Part shown: positions 12,744-18,825 of the stretch, piece after piece
Layout: every line of letters begins with the position of its first letter
How positions within the stretch are numbered: position 1 is the stretch's first letter
Origin: a virus
Virus record (IMG/VR): IMGVR_UViG_3300049847_000261
Coordinates: 1-20,148 of that record
Reading direction: 5' to 3' (one strand)
DNA length: 20,148 bases
Made by a program: the position numbers and the translations under genes
The notes under the pieces: generated by a model
The model's input: the letters and a program-made list of their open reading frames with translations, nothing else
Told to the model about the DNA's origin: nothing
Database searches by the model: none

Positions 12744-13595
12744 ATGCTCTTTGATTTAGCTAGATCTCAAAAGAAAATACGATGGTTTACCCAAGCGGAT
12801 CTATCTCCAGATATAGAGATATGGGTGCATGACGCATTCGCAGACAAATATCTGATGCCCATTCATATCCAAAACGTCAGAGAGTATGTAGACATCCAAC
12901 ACGACAACAAAAAAGTCACATGGGATTGGCTTACAGATTTCCCGAACATAGCCCCTCCATTTGAGCTGATGTGGATGGAATACAAATTCGAGAATGTAGG
13001 TAAAACAGGATTCCTTATCCATTCAGAGAAAACAGATGATGGCTGGTCTATGGTTATCTTCAACTTTCAGCAGATCGAAAGCGACGCTCCGCTTGTATCA
13101 GTAACGAACGCTCTCATTAATAAAGATGGGTCTATTAGACAGCGATCTAATGGTGGATGGGTTAGAAATATATTCCCAGAAATGCCAGATCCTAAGCATA
13201 TTGAAATTTTAAGAAGTGGACTACAAAATGCGTTGATCCCTGTTTTTTTAAGCATCTGTTTTATGAATTGTAAAAACATATCTCTTGATAAATCTCCAGA
13301 GTGGCCCGAAAAACTTCAAAAGTCACGAATAAGAAAAGGAAAACTCCCGTTGATAAGACACCACACAATAATCATCGACGGTATAAAGAAAATAATAAAA
13401 GAGGCGCAAAACGGTAACGATGGGATAAGCCCAAAAGCTCTCCATATCTGCAGGGGCCATTTTAAGAATTTCGATGAGCACCCGTTATTTGGGAAATATA
13501 GAGGGACATATTGGTGGCCTCAGCAAATGCGCGGAAGTAAAGCATTTGGGGAGATCACCAAAGACTATAAAATTAATGCTGTTGTGGGAGGGTAA
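12744..13595 (+). CDS. Conserved phage protein of unknown function with CRGHFK motif
   Basis: 283 residues, GAGGAGGGG before the ATG. The N-terminal two thirds are mixed, with aromatic-rich strands (KIRWFTQADLSPDIEIWVHD, APPFELMWMEY). The C-terminal third has SICFMNCKNISL, then a basic stretch (KSRIRKGKLPLIRHHTIIID), then ALHICRGHFKNF (H234, C236, H239) and GTYWWPQQMRG. This C-terminal pattern is one I recall from uncharacterised phage and prophage proteins located near early control genes. The Cys and His could bind metal. It starts the rightward block, just before the replication gene. Confidence 0.75.
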   Translation: MLFDLARSQKKIRWFTQADLSPDIEIWVHDAFADKYLMPIHIQNVREYVDIQHDNKKVTWDWLTDFPNIAPPFELMWMEYKFENVGKTGFLIHSEKTDDGWSMVIFNFQQIESDAPLVSVTNALINKDGSIRQRSNGGWVRNIFPEMPDPKHIEILRSGLQNALIPVFLSICFMNCKNISLDKSPEWPEKLQKSRIRKGKLPLIRHHTIIIDGIKKIIKEAQNGNDGISPKALHICRGHFKNFDEHPLFGKYRGTYWWPQQMRGSKAFGEITKDYKINAVVGG

Positions 13596-13599
13596 ATAA

Positions 13600-14223
13600 A
13601 TGGCCTGGATTAGAAGCGAGAGTGGACTACCAAGACACCCCAAAACAATCTTATTAAAGAAGCTTATGGGGGTCGAATTGGACGTTGTAATAGGGAGGCT
13701 TCATATGCTCTGGTGGTGGTGTTTGGACTACGCAATTGATGGCGATTTATCCAAAAAGGAGGCCTATATGATTGAAGAAGCCTGCAAAATCCCGCTAAAA
13801 GTGCTCATAAAGTCCGGATTCGTGGATTCGCGTCCGTATAGGAGAATTCATAGTTGGTACGAAATTCAGGGAAACTATCTGCGCTCAAGATTTAAAGATA
13901 CGCCTGAAAAATGGCAACGAATTAAACATTTATACGAAAATGATTTACCCATGTCGTTACACAGGTTGAACGGGGAGGGTAACCCATCGTGGAACAACCC
14001 CCGTAGTCCTGCAGACGTACAGAACAGAACAGAACGGACGGACGTACGGAACGTACGGACGGACAGTGAAAAGACTTTTACGCGCGAGGCTTCGGGCTTA
14101 GGCCCTTCGGGCCAGCCCTTGCCAGCGCCAGCGGAAACGGCGGGGTTGGTGGATGACCAGCCTATGACACCGGAAGACATGAAAGCGATTCGGATTAAAA
14201 ATATGGGGGACTGGAAGAAATGA
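13600..14223 (+). CDS. Replication initiator-like protein
   Basis: 207 residues, GGAGG upstream. The N-terminus AWIRSESGLPRHPKTILLKKL, then VIGRLHMLWWWCLDYAIDGDLS, is the hallmark of the winged-helix DNA-binding domain of phage and plasmid replication initiators (Lin1244/replisome-organizer-like). Residues about 100-120 have a basic segment (SRFKDTPEKWQRIKHLY). A linker rich in Arg/Thr/Pro follows and a short C-terminal region (MTPEDMKAIRIKNMGDWKK). The linker DNA contains direct repeats and a hairpin, as in lambda O, whose gene carries the origin. No helicase-loader gene is recognised behind it. Confidence 0.75.
   Translation: MAWIRSESGLPRHPKTILLKKLMGVELDVVIGRLHMLWWWCLDYAIDGDLSKKEAYMIEEACKIPLKVLIKSGFVDSRPYRRIHSWYEIQGNYLRSRFKDTPEKWQRIKHLYENDLPMSLHRLNGEGNPSWNNPRSPADVQNRTERTDVRNVRTDSEKTFTREASGLGPSGQPLPAPAETAGLVDDQPMTPEDMKAIRIKNMGDWKK
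14014..14113. other. Candidate replication origin inside the initiator gene
   Basis: GACGTACAGAAC (14014-14025) and GACGTACGGAAC (14041-14052) match at 11 of 12 bases, AGAAC occurs three times in tandem (14021-14035), and two CGTACG palindromes lie at 14043 and 14052. About 40 bases further is the hairpin GGCCC-TTC-GGGCC (14101-14113). Iteron-like repeats within a replication gene are typical of phage origins; the activity is inferred. Confidence 0.45.
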
Positions 14224-14519
14224 AGAAAAACTTATTTGCGACTTCTGCGGAAGTGGTGAAGTCTGTTTGGAATCGGTATGGTCTATCTGAAAAAGAATGG
14301 CTTGATCTCAGTCCAGAAGATCGAGTGACGCACTATAACCGAAACCGCAGACGGTCTCCGAATGTGAATATGTTCGAGTGGCCTAGTGATTTGATGTGGT
14401 CGTATTCTCATGATCCGTATTTCCACACACCACAAATGGAGCCATGCAAGAGACCTGACGTGTCGTCAAAGGAATGCCCGTGCAATATGTGCGTAGGCAA
14501 GATCGGCATTGCTAGATGA
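14220..14519 (+). CDS. Hypothetical protein, 99 residues
   Basis: The ATG lies in an ATGA overlap with the initiator gene. The sequence is hydrophilic with aromatic patches (SVWNRYGLSEKEWLDLSPEDRVTHYN, FEWPSDLMWSYSHDPYFHT) and ends in CPCNMCVGKIGIAR, where a CPCxxC cluster plus an upstream Cys could hold a metal. I do not recognise a family. Coupling suggests a role with the initiator. Confidence 0.65.
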   Translation: MKKNLFATSAEVVKSVWNRYGLSEKEWLDLSPEDRVTHYNRNRRRSPNVNMFEWPSDLMWSYSHDPYFHTPQMEPCKRPDVSSKECPCNMCVGKIGIAR

Positions 14520-14740
14520 CCGAACGCAAGCACGAACGGATGTTGCGCCTCGCCAAGCACGAACCGGACTCCAGGCGCGAGTCCAGGTGTTCAGTCTGCG
14601 TGATGTCCGCGCGGGATGTGGTGGGGATTGGGGTTTATGCGGGATGGGCCATAGTTGACCTTGCGCGGGCGTTTTACCAGTTCAACCATAAAAGCCACGC
14701 AGGCGGGGCGTTAGGCCCTAGAATAGGCCGTAGCGTTTGA
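14516..14740 (+). CDS. Hypothetical protein, 74 residues
   Basis: ATGA overlap with the previous gene. A basic start (MTERKHERMLRLAKHEPDSRR) contains two near-identical DNA stretches (CAAGCACGAAC), followed by CSVC and a mildly hydrophobic helix (GVYAGWAIVDLARAFYQF). The C-terminal GGALGPRIGRSV is glycine-rich. The family is unknown. Composition is less convincing than its neighbours, so this is less certain. Confidence 0.5.
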   Translation: MTERKHERMLRLAKHEPDSRRESRCSVCVMSARDVVGIGVYAGWAIVDLARAFYQFNHKSHAGGALGPRIGRSV

Positions 14741-14785
14741 ATTTAGGCCATCCTGATCGTTCTTGCCAGCGCCAAAACGCATAAC

Positions 14786-14902
14786 ATGGCCATTTTGATG
14801 GTTTGTGGGCGTTTGATGGTGACGTGCCCGGACTGCGAGGAGTGGGATGAGATCAGGGAGCAGTTGGAGGCTGAGAGGGATTATCCTGATGAGGTGTTAT
14901 GA
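14786..14902 (+). CDS. Small Cys-containing protein, 38 residues (tentative)
   Basis: The frame reads MAILMVCGRLMVTCPDCEEW and then an acidic helix ending DYPDEVL, with the stop in an ATGA overlap with the next gene. The CPDC pair and a further Cys make a zinc knuckle possible. There is no ribosome site at ATG 14786; inner ATGs at 14798 and 14816 are alternatives. The overlap with the next gene and the lack of any competing frame support it. Confidence 0.4.
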   Translation: MAILMVCGRLMVTCPDCEEWDEIREQLEAERDYPDEVL

Positions 14903-15147
14903 TTAAGATTGAATGGAATTGGCCGCGGGCGTATTGGTGCTCTGGAGGAGCGCGATATGACCTCTTTGGGTGTCTGTGGTATTTGGCCACAGGGTATTAC
15001 GATGAATACCGGAACACCAGGATCGGCAGGATCAGGAAAGCGTATCCGGCTGTGTTCAATAAGATCGATCGCTTTATCAGGAATAGAAATGCAAGGGAAA
15101 CCCCATCTCAGTATCAGTACCCGCCACATTGGCATGATGTTTCTTGA
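14899..15147 (+). CDS. Hypothetical protein, 82 residues
   Basis: ATGA start overlap. It is rich in Trp, Tyr and Arg (KIEWNWPRAYWCSGG, LFGCLWYLATGYYDEY, then a basic helix RIGRIRKAYPAVFNKIDRFIRNRNA, ending PPHWHDVS). A competing frame, 14909-15277, has a much less protein-like composition (Ser/Arg/Gly-rich) and no overlap with an upstream stop, so this frame is preferred. Family unknown; the basic helix may bind nucleic acid. Confidence 0.55.
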   Translation: MIKIEWNWPRAYWCSGGARYDLFGCLWYLATGYYDEYRNTRIGRIRKAYPAVFNKIDRFIRNRNARETPSQYQYPPHWHDVS

Positions 15148-15269
15148 CGGTACGTCGTACGCGGGTAGGATGATGTCGTCGTGGGATGTGCCGCTTGACA
15201 GATCGGCAGGTGTATCGCACAATTCGGGCCACATGATAACGTCAAGGTCCTCGGGTGTGTCCTCGCGCT

Positions 15270-15461
15270 ATGTCTGACTCAGACGTTCCCATCCGTCGCA
15301 TCATCCACGAGTACAAATCCAATGGCTGTTCCAAAGGACATCGCTATTCTGTCAAGACCATCGTCGTCAAAAACAGATTGGATTGGGTGTGTATTTGTCG
15401 ACGGTGCGGCGAGGCGAAGCAGAACTTCAGGGAGTTTGGGCCAAATGGACGCAGGGGATGA
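15270..15461 (+). CDS. Small zinc-ribbon protein
   Basis: 63 residues from ATG 15270 (MSDSDVP); an in-frame ATG at 15255 is also possible. NGCSKGHRYSVKTIVV followed by WVCICRRCGEAKQNF gives a Cys/His and a CxxC knuckle across a beta hairpin, the layout of a zinc ribbon. The ends are basic. No ribosome site is evident. It precedes the parS-like site by 40 bases. Confidence 0.6.
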   Translation: MSDSDVPIRRIIHEYKSNGCSKGHRYSVKTIVVKNRLDWVCICRRCGEAKQNFREFGPNGRRG

Positions 15462-15500
15462 GCGTGTTGTCTAAAACCCGCCCAAATCGAGTGATTGTGT

Positions 15501-15518
15501 ATGTTCCACGTGGAACAT
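15501..15518. other. Perfect parS-like palindrome (ParB binding site)
   Basis: ATGTTCCACGTGGAACAT is a perfect 18-bp inverted repeat; its 16-bp core TGTTCCACGTGGAACA (15502-15517) matches the bacterial chromosomal parS consensus TGTTNCACGTGNAACA at every position. It lies in a 67-base intergenic gap. No ParA or ParB gene is in the window. Confidence 0.8.
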
Positions 15519-15528
15519 GTAATATAAC

Positions 15529-16020
15529 ATGCGTTATCGGACGCACATGACCAAAAGGCTTGATACTAAACGGCTTTGGAAAGCGCAGTACACGGACGGC
15601 ATGGTCGCTAGTGCTTGGGTAGCCATGGCACAGGAGATGAACAGGTCATCTAAATCGCCGCGTGTTCTAGAGCAAATCAAAAAGAATGCTTTGGCTTCTG
15701 CCAGAAAAATCCACCATGGGGGTGCGTCGAATGTTCATCAGACCCCCACACCGACTCCACCAAAATCCAGACCTCTGACCGCGAAACATTCCAGACCTTG
15801 CCCCCTTAACTGCGCCGTGGACGTGCCGTGCCTGCACCCACCGAAGTACCTGAACCAAAGATTCGACCACCCTGGCGGGTACCGATGCACCCGATGCGAC
15901 ACCCTCGTTATCGCTGGTGTTGACGTGCCGTGGCCGTGCCGTAAAACTGCCGTTCGATCTGGAAAGAACTTCCGTCGGGGGCGTGAACAGCGATGTTTTG
16001 AATGTGAGGAGGGGTTATGA
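15529..16020 (+). CDS. Hypothetical protein with C-terminal Cys-rich domain
   Basis: 163 residues (an in-frame ATG at 15547 is an alternative start). The N-terminal part is basic and helical (TKRLDTKRLWKAQYTDG), the middle is Pro/Thr-rich and flexible (HQTPTPTPPKSRP), and the C-terminal part has at least eight Cys (RPCPLNCAVDVPC, GYRCTRCDTLV, WPC, RCFEC), so a multi-knuckle metal-binding domain is likely. It starts 11 bases after the parS-like site. No family is recognised. Its end carries the strong ribosome site of the next gene. Confidence 0.6.
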   Translation: MRYRTHMTKRLDTKRLWKAQYTDGMVASAWVAMAQEMNRSSKSPRVLEQIKKNALASARKIHHGGASNVHQTPTPTPPKSRPLTAKHSRPCPLNCAVDVPCLHPPKYLNQRFDHPGGYRCTRCDTLVIAGVDVPWPCRKTAVRSGKNFRRGREQRCFECEEGL

Positions 16021-16145
16021 CAAGCGAGTTGTACAAGAGCCTGCCGGACAAGGAGAAGGCGTTTTTTGACGCGTTGGTGATGATGTACAAAGAGATGTGC
16101 AAGACGAACCTGTTGTTGGAGCGGATTTTGAAGAACGAAGAATGA
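16017..16145 (+). CDS. Tiny helical protein, 42 residues
   Basis: GAGGAGGGGTT immediately before the ATG is one of the best ribosome sites in the window, and both ends are in ATGA overlaps. The protein starts MTSELYKSLPDKEKAFFDAL and continues as a single amphipathic helix rich in Leu, Lys and Glu (TNLLLERILKNEE). Function is unknown; it is probably a small partner protein. Confidence 0.65.
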   Translation: MTSELYKSLPDKEKAFFDALVMMYKEMCKTNLLLERILKNEE

Positions 16146-16276
16146 TGTTGACGATGGACGAACATATCGCTGGCGTGGACTGGCTGGAAAATCACGGGGT
16201 GGTGTTGTTTGAGCACGGCGTGGAGGACGTGAGCGCGATGGTGGAGCAGGTGATTGCGGAACTTGCGATACACTAG
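16142..16276 (+). CDS. Tiny acidic protein, 44 residues
   Basis: ATGA overlap with the previous tiny gene. The product (MMLTMDEHIAGVDWLENHGV, then VLFEHGVEDVSAMVEQVIAE) looks like one short helix-strand-helix unit, acidic overall. No competing gene on either strand looks more likely. Function unknown. Confidence 0.55.
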   Translation: MMLTMDEHIAGVDWLENHGVVLFEHGVEDVSAMVEQVIAELAIH

Positions 16277-16397
16277 GACGCACGACCACGCGTGTCCGCG
16301 GTGTGGGGTGCGGGTGGAGTGCAGGAGCAAGCGGTGTGATGATTACGATGAGGTGTTGTGTAAGCAGTGTTGGTTAAAGATTTTGGAAGTGGGATAA
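16263..16397 (+). CDS. Tiny zinc-ribbon protein with TTG start (tentative)
   Basis: The frame from TTG 16263 reads LRYTRTHDHACPRCGVRVEC and then includes RCDDYDEVLCKQCW: four to six Cys in two CxxC pairs, a clear zinc ribbon of 44 residues. No ATG is available in this frame; TTG 16263 (AGGTGA a few bases upstream) or TTG 16254 are the options. It overlaps the previous gene by 14 bases and is the last gene before the late control region. Confidence 0.5.
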   Translation: MRYTRTHDHACPRCGVRVECRSKRCDDYDEVLCKQCWLKILEVG

Positions 16398-16413
16398 ATT
16401 TTCACGATCACGC

Positions 16414-16442
16414 TTGACAAGAATTCACAAGTCCGTTAAGCT
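16414..16442 (+). promoter_or_regulatory. Probable late promoter before the packaging genes
   Basis: TTGACA (16414-16419), 17 bases, TAAGCT (16437-16442). The -35 is perfect, the -10 weak. Start expected near 16449, in the palindrome CACAGGCCTGTG and only about 45 bases before the terminator's T-run. Confidence 0.55.
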
Positions 16443-16447
16443 TTGAA

Positions 16448-16459
16448 CACAGGCCTGTG
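16448..16459. promoter_or_regulatory. Perfect 12-bp palindrome at the predicted late start
   Basis: CACAGGCCTGTG is its own reverse complement. A near copy, CACATGGCCTGTG, lies at 16505-16517, and ACAAGGCCTGT at 12607-12617 in the rightward early promoter. It may be a protein-binding site, or simply part of the terminator stem. Confidence 0.4.
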
Positions 16460-16501
16460 GAGCAACCTGATTTTTCTGGTTGTTCTCCGGCCTTTTTTAT
16501 T
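16452..16501 (+). terminator. Strong intrinsic terminator just after the late promoter
   Basis: GGCC-TGT-GGAG-CAACC pairs with GGTTG-TT-CTCC-GGCC (outer GGCC/GGCC, then GGAG/CTCC, then CAACC/GGTTG with small bulges), followed by six T, then ATT. It would stop both read-through from the small upstream genes and any transcript begun at 16449, unless antiterminated. Confidence 0.8.
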
Positions 16502-16567
16502 GCACACATGGCCTGTGGCAATCGGGCGAGATCGGCGGCGGAGACGCTTTAAGCCCCTCGCACCGTT

Positions 16568-17092
16568 TTGGAAAAAGAACAAACAGCGTTAGCTAAAGAG
16601 TTGATTCGAGACGGCGATGGAGCCGATCGTGAAGCTCTTGTCATTCGGAACCGCGTATTCAGTCCCCACCAGTTCGACGAAACCCTTCCTGAGTTTTCCA
16701 CGAAGCAATACCTCTTTCTCAATGCCTACCGGTACGGCGTTCCGTTTGAAGAGGCCTGTGAGAAAGCCGCGTTAACGCCTGAACAGGCAGATCGGTTTCT
16801 GGAGAAGCCCAAGGTTCGGGCGTGGCTGGCGGATCGAGCGAAGAAAGACCACATCAAGCGCGAGTGGGAAGAGCCTGGGCGGTGGTACGAAGAGGGCGAG
16901 AAGATGATGGGGCAAGAGCGCGTGGCGCGGCACAAAGTGGAGATTTGGAAAGAGTTCGGGGCTCGCGTGGCGCGGGTTCCTCGGGCCAACGGTGCGGATG
17001 CTACGACGAACATCGAGATTCACGTTGACGCTTCTGCGGTGCGGGATGCGTTCCGGCGCAAGGAAGCGATTGAGGCGGAGATCTCCAAATGA
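16568..17092 (+). CDS. Terminase small subunit-like protein
   Basis: 174 residues from TTG 16568, the first usable start after an in-frame stop at 16550; TTG at residue 12 is an alternative and no clear ribosome site is seen. Residues about 45-90 (STKQYLFLNAYRYGVPFEEACEKAALTPEQ..FLEKPKVRAWLADRA) form a helix-turn-helix DNA-binding domain like that of small terminases. A charged helical region and a C-terminal helix (DAFRRKEAIEAEISK) for contact with the large subunit follow. Its position one small gene before the large terminase supports the role: recognition of phage DNA for packaging. Confidence 0.7.
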   Translation: MEKEQTALAKELIRDGDGADREALVIRNRVFSPHQFDETLPEFSTKQYLFLNAYRYGVPFEEACEKAALTPEQADRFLEKPKVRAWLADRAKKDHIKREWEEPGRWYEEGEKMMGQERVARHKVEIWKEFGARVARVPRANGADATTNIEIHVDASAVRDAFRRKEAIEAEISK

Positions 17093-17220
17093 AGATCCCC
17101 GTGAAATGCCCGACGTGTCACAAGCTGGCGCATCATTACTGGCTGAACTGGGGCGAGGTCACGTCATGCAACAACTGTTTTTATGTGAATGTCGTGCATG
17201 ACTACCTGAGGCAACCGTGA
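17089..17220 (+). CDS. Small zinc-ribbon protein between the terminase genes
   Basis: 43 residues. ATG overlaps the small-terminase stop (ATGA) and its stop overlaps the large-terminase GTG (GTGA), so the three are translated as a unit. VKCPTCHKLAHHYWLNWGEV then TSCNNCFYVNVV gives two CxxC pairs and two His in a zinc-ribbon fold. It may be a detached zinc domain of the terminase complex or a regulator. This is a gene found by coupling rather than length. Confidence 0.75.
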   Translation: MKIPVKCPTCHKLAHHYWLNWGEVTSCNNCFYVNVVHDYLRQP

Positions 17221-18692
17221 GCAACGTTTCTTTAGCGGAGATCCAAGAGGCCTGCAAATCCAGTCTGCACTTTCTCTGTACGCAGATGCTCGGATACAAA
17301 GACTGGGACGTGGTGCATGACGAGCTGGAGTTGTGGCTGGCGCGTCCGTCGTCAAAGAAAGCCCTTTTGTTGCCGCGAAACCATTTGAAGACGAGCATTG
17401 TGACGATCGGCAAGACGATTCAGGCGATCTTGAAGAACCCGAATGTGCGTGTGTTGATTGCCAATCAGGTGTGGGACATCTCGCGGAAGATGTTGTCTGA
17501 GATCAAGGAAAACTTGGATGGGAAATCGCAGCTTTCAAAACTTTTTGGGGAATTTAGATCGGACTATTGGAATCAGGATGCTATTACTATCCGACAGCGC
17601 ACGAAGGCTCTTAAAGAGCCAACGATTTCCACAACCGGTGTTGAAGCTGAGCAGACGGGTGGCCATTTCGATCTTATCTTTTTGGACGATCTTACGGGTT
17701 TACAGAACTCGCAAACGCCCGAACAGCGGGAGAAGGTGAAACGGTTTCGTCGGTCGATGGTGAACCTGCTTGAGCCGGGTGGACAGCTTCTTGAGGTTGG
17801 GACGCGCTGGCATTTAGACGACACGTTTTCCGAGGTTTTGGAGAAAGAAGCCGAGTACTACGACATCATGGTTCGTCAGGTGGTGGAGAACGGCAAGATC
17901 ATTTTCCCCTTGAAGTTCAACAAGCGATTCGACAAGGACAAGAAGGTTTGGGTATCGAGTGACACGCCTTGCTTTGATTTCATTGACCACCTGAAAAAGT
18001 CGATGACTCCCGCCGAGTACTCCGCGCAATACATGAACAATCCCGTTGATGAAGAAAACCAGTTGTTTAAGCCGGGATACTTCAAGTACTACGACAGACG
18101 GCCTGACAGACTTTTCGTGAGCATGACGATTGATCCGGCGATCAGCGAGAAGCAAAGCGCTGACTACTTCGTGATTAACGTGACGGGGATGGACGAGAAG
18201 TACGACATCTACGTTCTGGATTCTCTCAAAGGCCATTGGAACGTTTCCGAGTCGATCAACAACATCTTTACCATGTACGACAAGTGGCATCCGTCGGTGG
18301 TGGGTCTTGAAACGGTGGCGTTTCAGAAAGCACTCAAGCAGTGGTTGGAAGAACAGATGCGGGTGCGCGGCAGTTACTTCCCGATCACGGAACTCAAGCG
18401 CAACACGAACGAAAGCAAAGAGTTTCGGATTAAGGCGTTGGAGCCGTTTTACCGTGGCGGCAAGGTCTATCACGCGCCGTGGATGAAGTCTTTAGAAGAA
18501 GAGCTTCTGACGTTCCCGAAGGGCCGACATGACGACGAGATCGACGCGCTCGCGAGCCAGTTGGATTTGCTTGTTCCGGGGGATTCCGAGGCACGGCAGG
18601 ACGTTCCGGCGGGGTCTTGGGAAGCGGCGTTCAATGAAGCACGGAAACTGCATCACGGACACAACGATTTTTTTCATGAAACAATTAATTAA
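17217..18692 (+). CDS. terL: Terminase large subunit
   Basis: 491 residues, GTG start in a GTGA overlap. The ATPase half has the deviant Walker A PRNHLKTS at residues 53-60 and Walker B LIFLDD at 153-158, with a coupling-like LLEVGTRWH at about 191-199. The nuclease half has D306 (TIDPA), E365 (GLETVAFQ) and D439/D440 (GRHDDEIDALA), the acidic metal ligands of the RNase H-like fold. It pumps DNA into the procapsid and cuts it. The 3' end overlaps the next small gene by 17 bases. Confidence 0.95.
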   Translation: MSNVSLAEIQEACKSSLHFLCTQMLGYKDWDVVHDELELWLARPSSKKALLLPRNHLKTSIVTIGKTIQAILKNPNVRVLIANQVWDISRKMLSEIKENLDGKSQLSKLFGEFRSDYWNQDAITIRQRTKALKEPTISTTGVEAEQTGGHFDLIFLDDLTGLQNSQTPEQREKVKRFRRSMVNLLEPGGQLLEVGTRWHLDDTFSEVLEKEAEYYDIMVRQVVENGKIIFPLKFNKRFDKDKKVWVSSDTPCFDFIDHLKKSMTPAEYSAQYMNNPVDEENQLFKPGYFKYYDRRPDRLFVSMTIDPAISEKQSADYFVINVTGMDEKYDIYVLDSLKGHWNVSESINNIFTMYDKWHPSVVGLETVAFQKALKQWLEEQMRVRGSYFPITELKRNTNESKEFRIKALEPFYRGGKVYHAPWMKSLEEELLTFPKGRHDDEIDALASQLDLLVPGDSEARQDVPAGSWEAAFNEARKLHHGHNDFFHETIN

Positions 18693-18825
18693 TAGATCAA
18701 AAGAACTCTACGAACGATTCGAGGCAAACTCTCAAAATGAACTCGCACGAAGGTACAAGATCGTGCAATGTGCTATTTGGAAAATCGTCTCGAATAAGGG
18801 ATGGCACGAGGTAGCCAATGGTTGA
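18676..18825 (+). CDS. Small helix-turn-helix protein between terL and portal
   Basis: 49 residues, ATG at 18676 within the end of the large terminase gene. A basic helix (MKQLINRSKELYERFEANS) precedes NELARRYKIVQCAIWKIVSNKGWHEV, a helix-turn-helix with the layout of small resolvase-like or NUMOD-type DNA-binding motifs (ELAxxYxIxxxxIWxIVxxKxW). It ends in an 8-base overlap with the portal start. Its place suggests a regulator, or the leftover DNA-binding part of a homing element. Confidence 0.65.
   Translation: MKQLINRSKELYERFEANSQNELARRYKIVQCAIWKIVSNKGWHEVANG

Noticed and set aside
14881-15234. A minus-strand frame of 117 residues
   Set aside because: It is on the strand opposite a coupled gene series, Pro/Ile/Arg-rich and without a ribosome site or recognisable motif.
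14909-15277. A 122-residue plus-strand frame overlapping the 82-residue protein
   Set aside because: Its composition is not protein-like and its start has no overlap or ribosome site. The stretch 15148-15269 therefore holds no convincing gene, though a short frame from 15170 cannot be excluded.
15738-16289. A 183-residue minus-strand reading frame
   Set aside because: It is opposite several coupled plus-strand genes and its composition (Pro, Arg, Ser, His-rich) is typical of a shadow frame.
16754-16763. AGGCCTGTG in the small terminase gene as another operator copy
   Set aside because: It lies in coding sequence (Ala-Cys-Glu), without the left half ACA, and far from any promoter.
17814-18473. 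A 219-residue minus-strand reading frame
   Set aside because: It lies wholly inside the large terminase gene, whose ATPase and nuclease motifs are clear.
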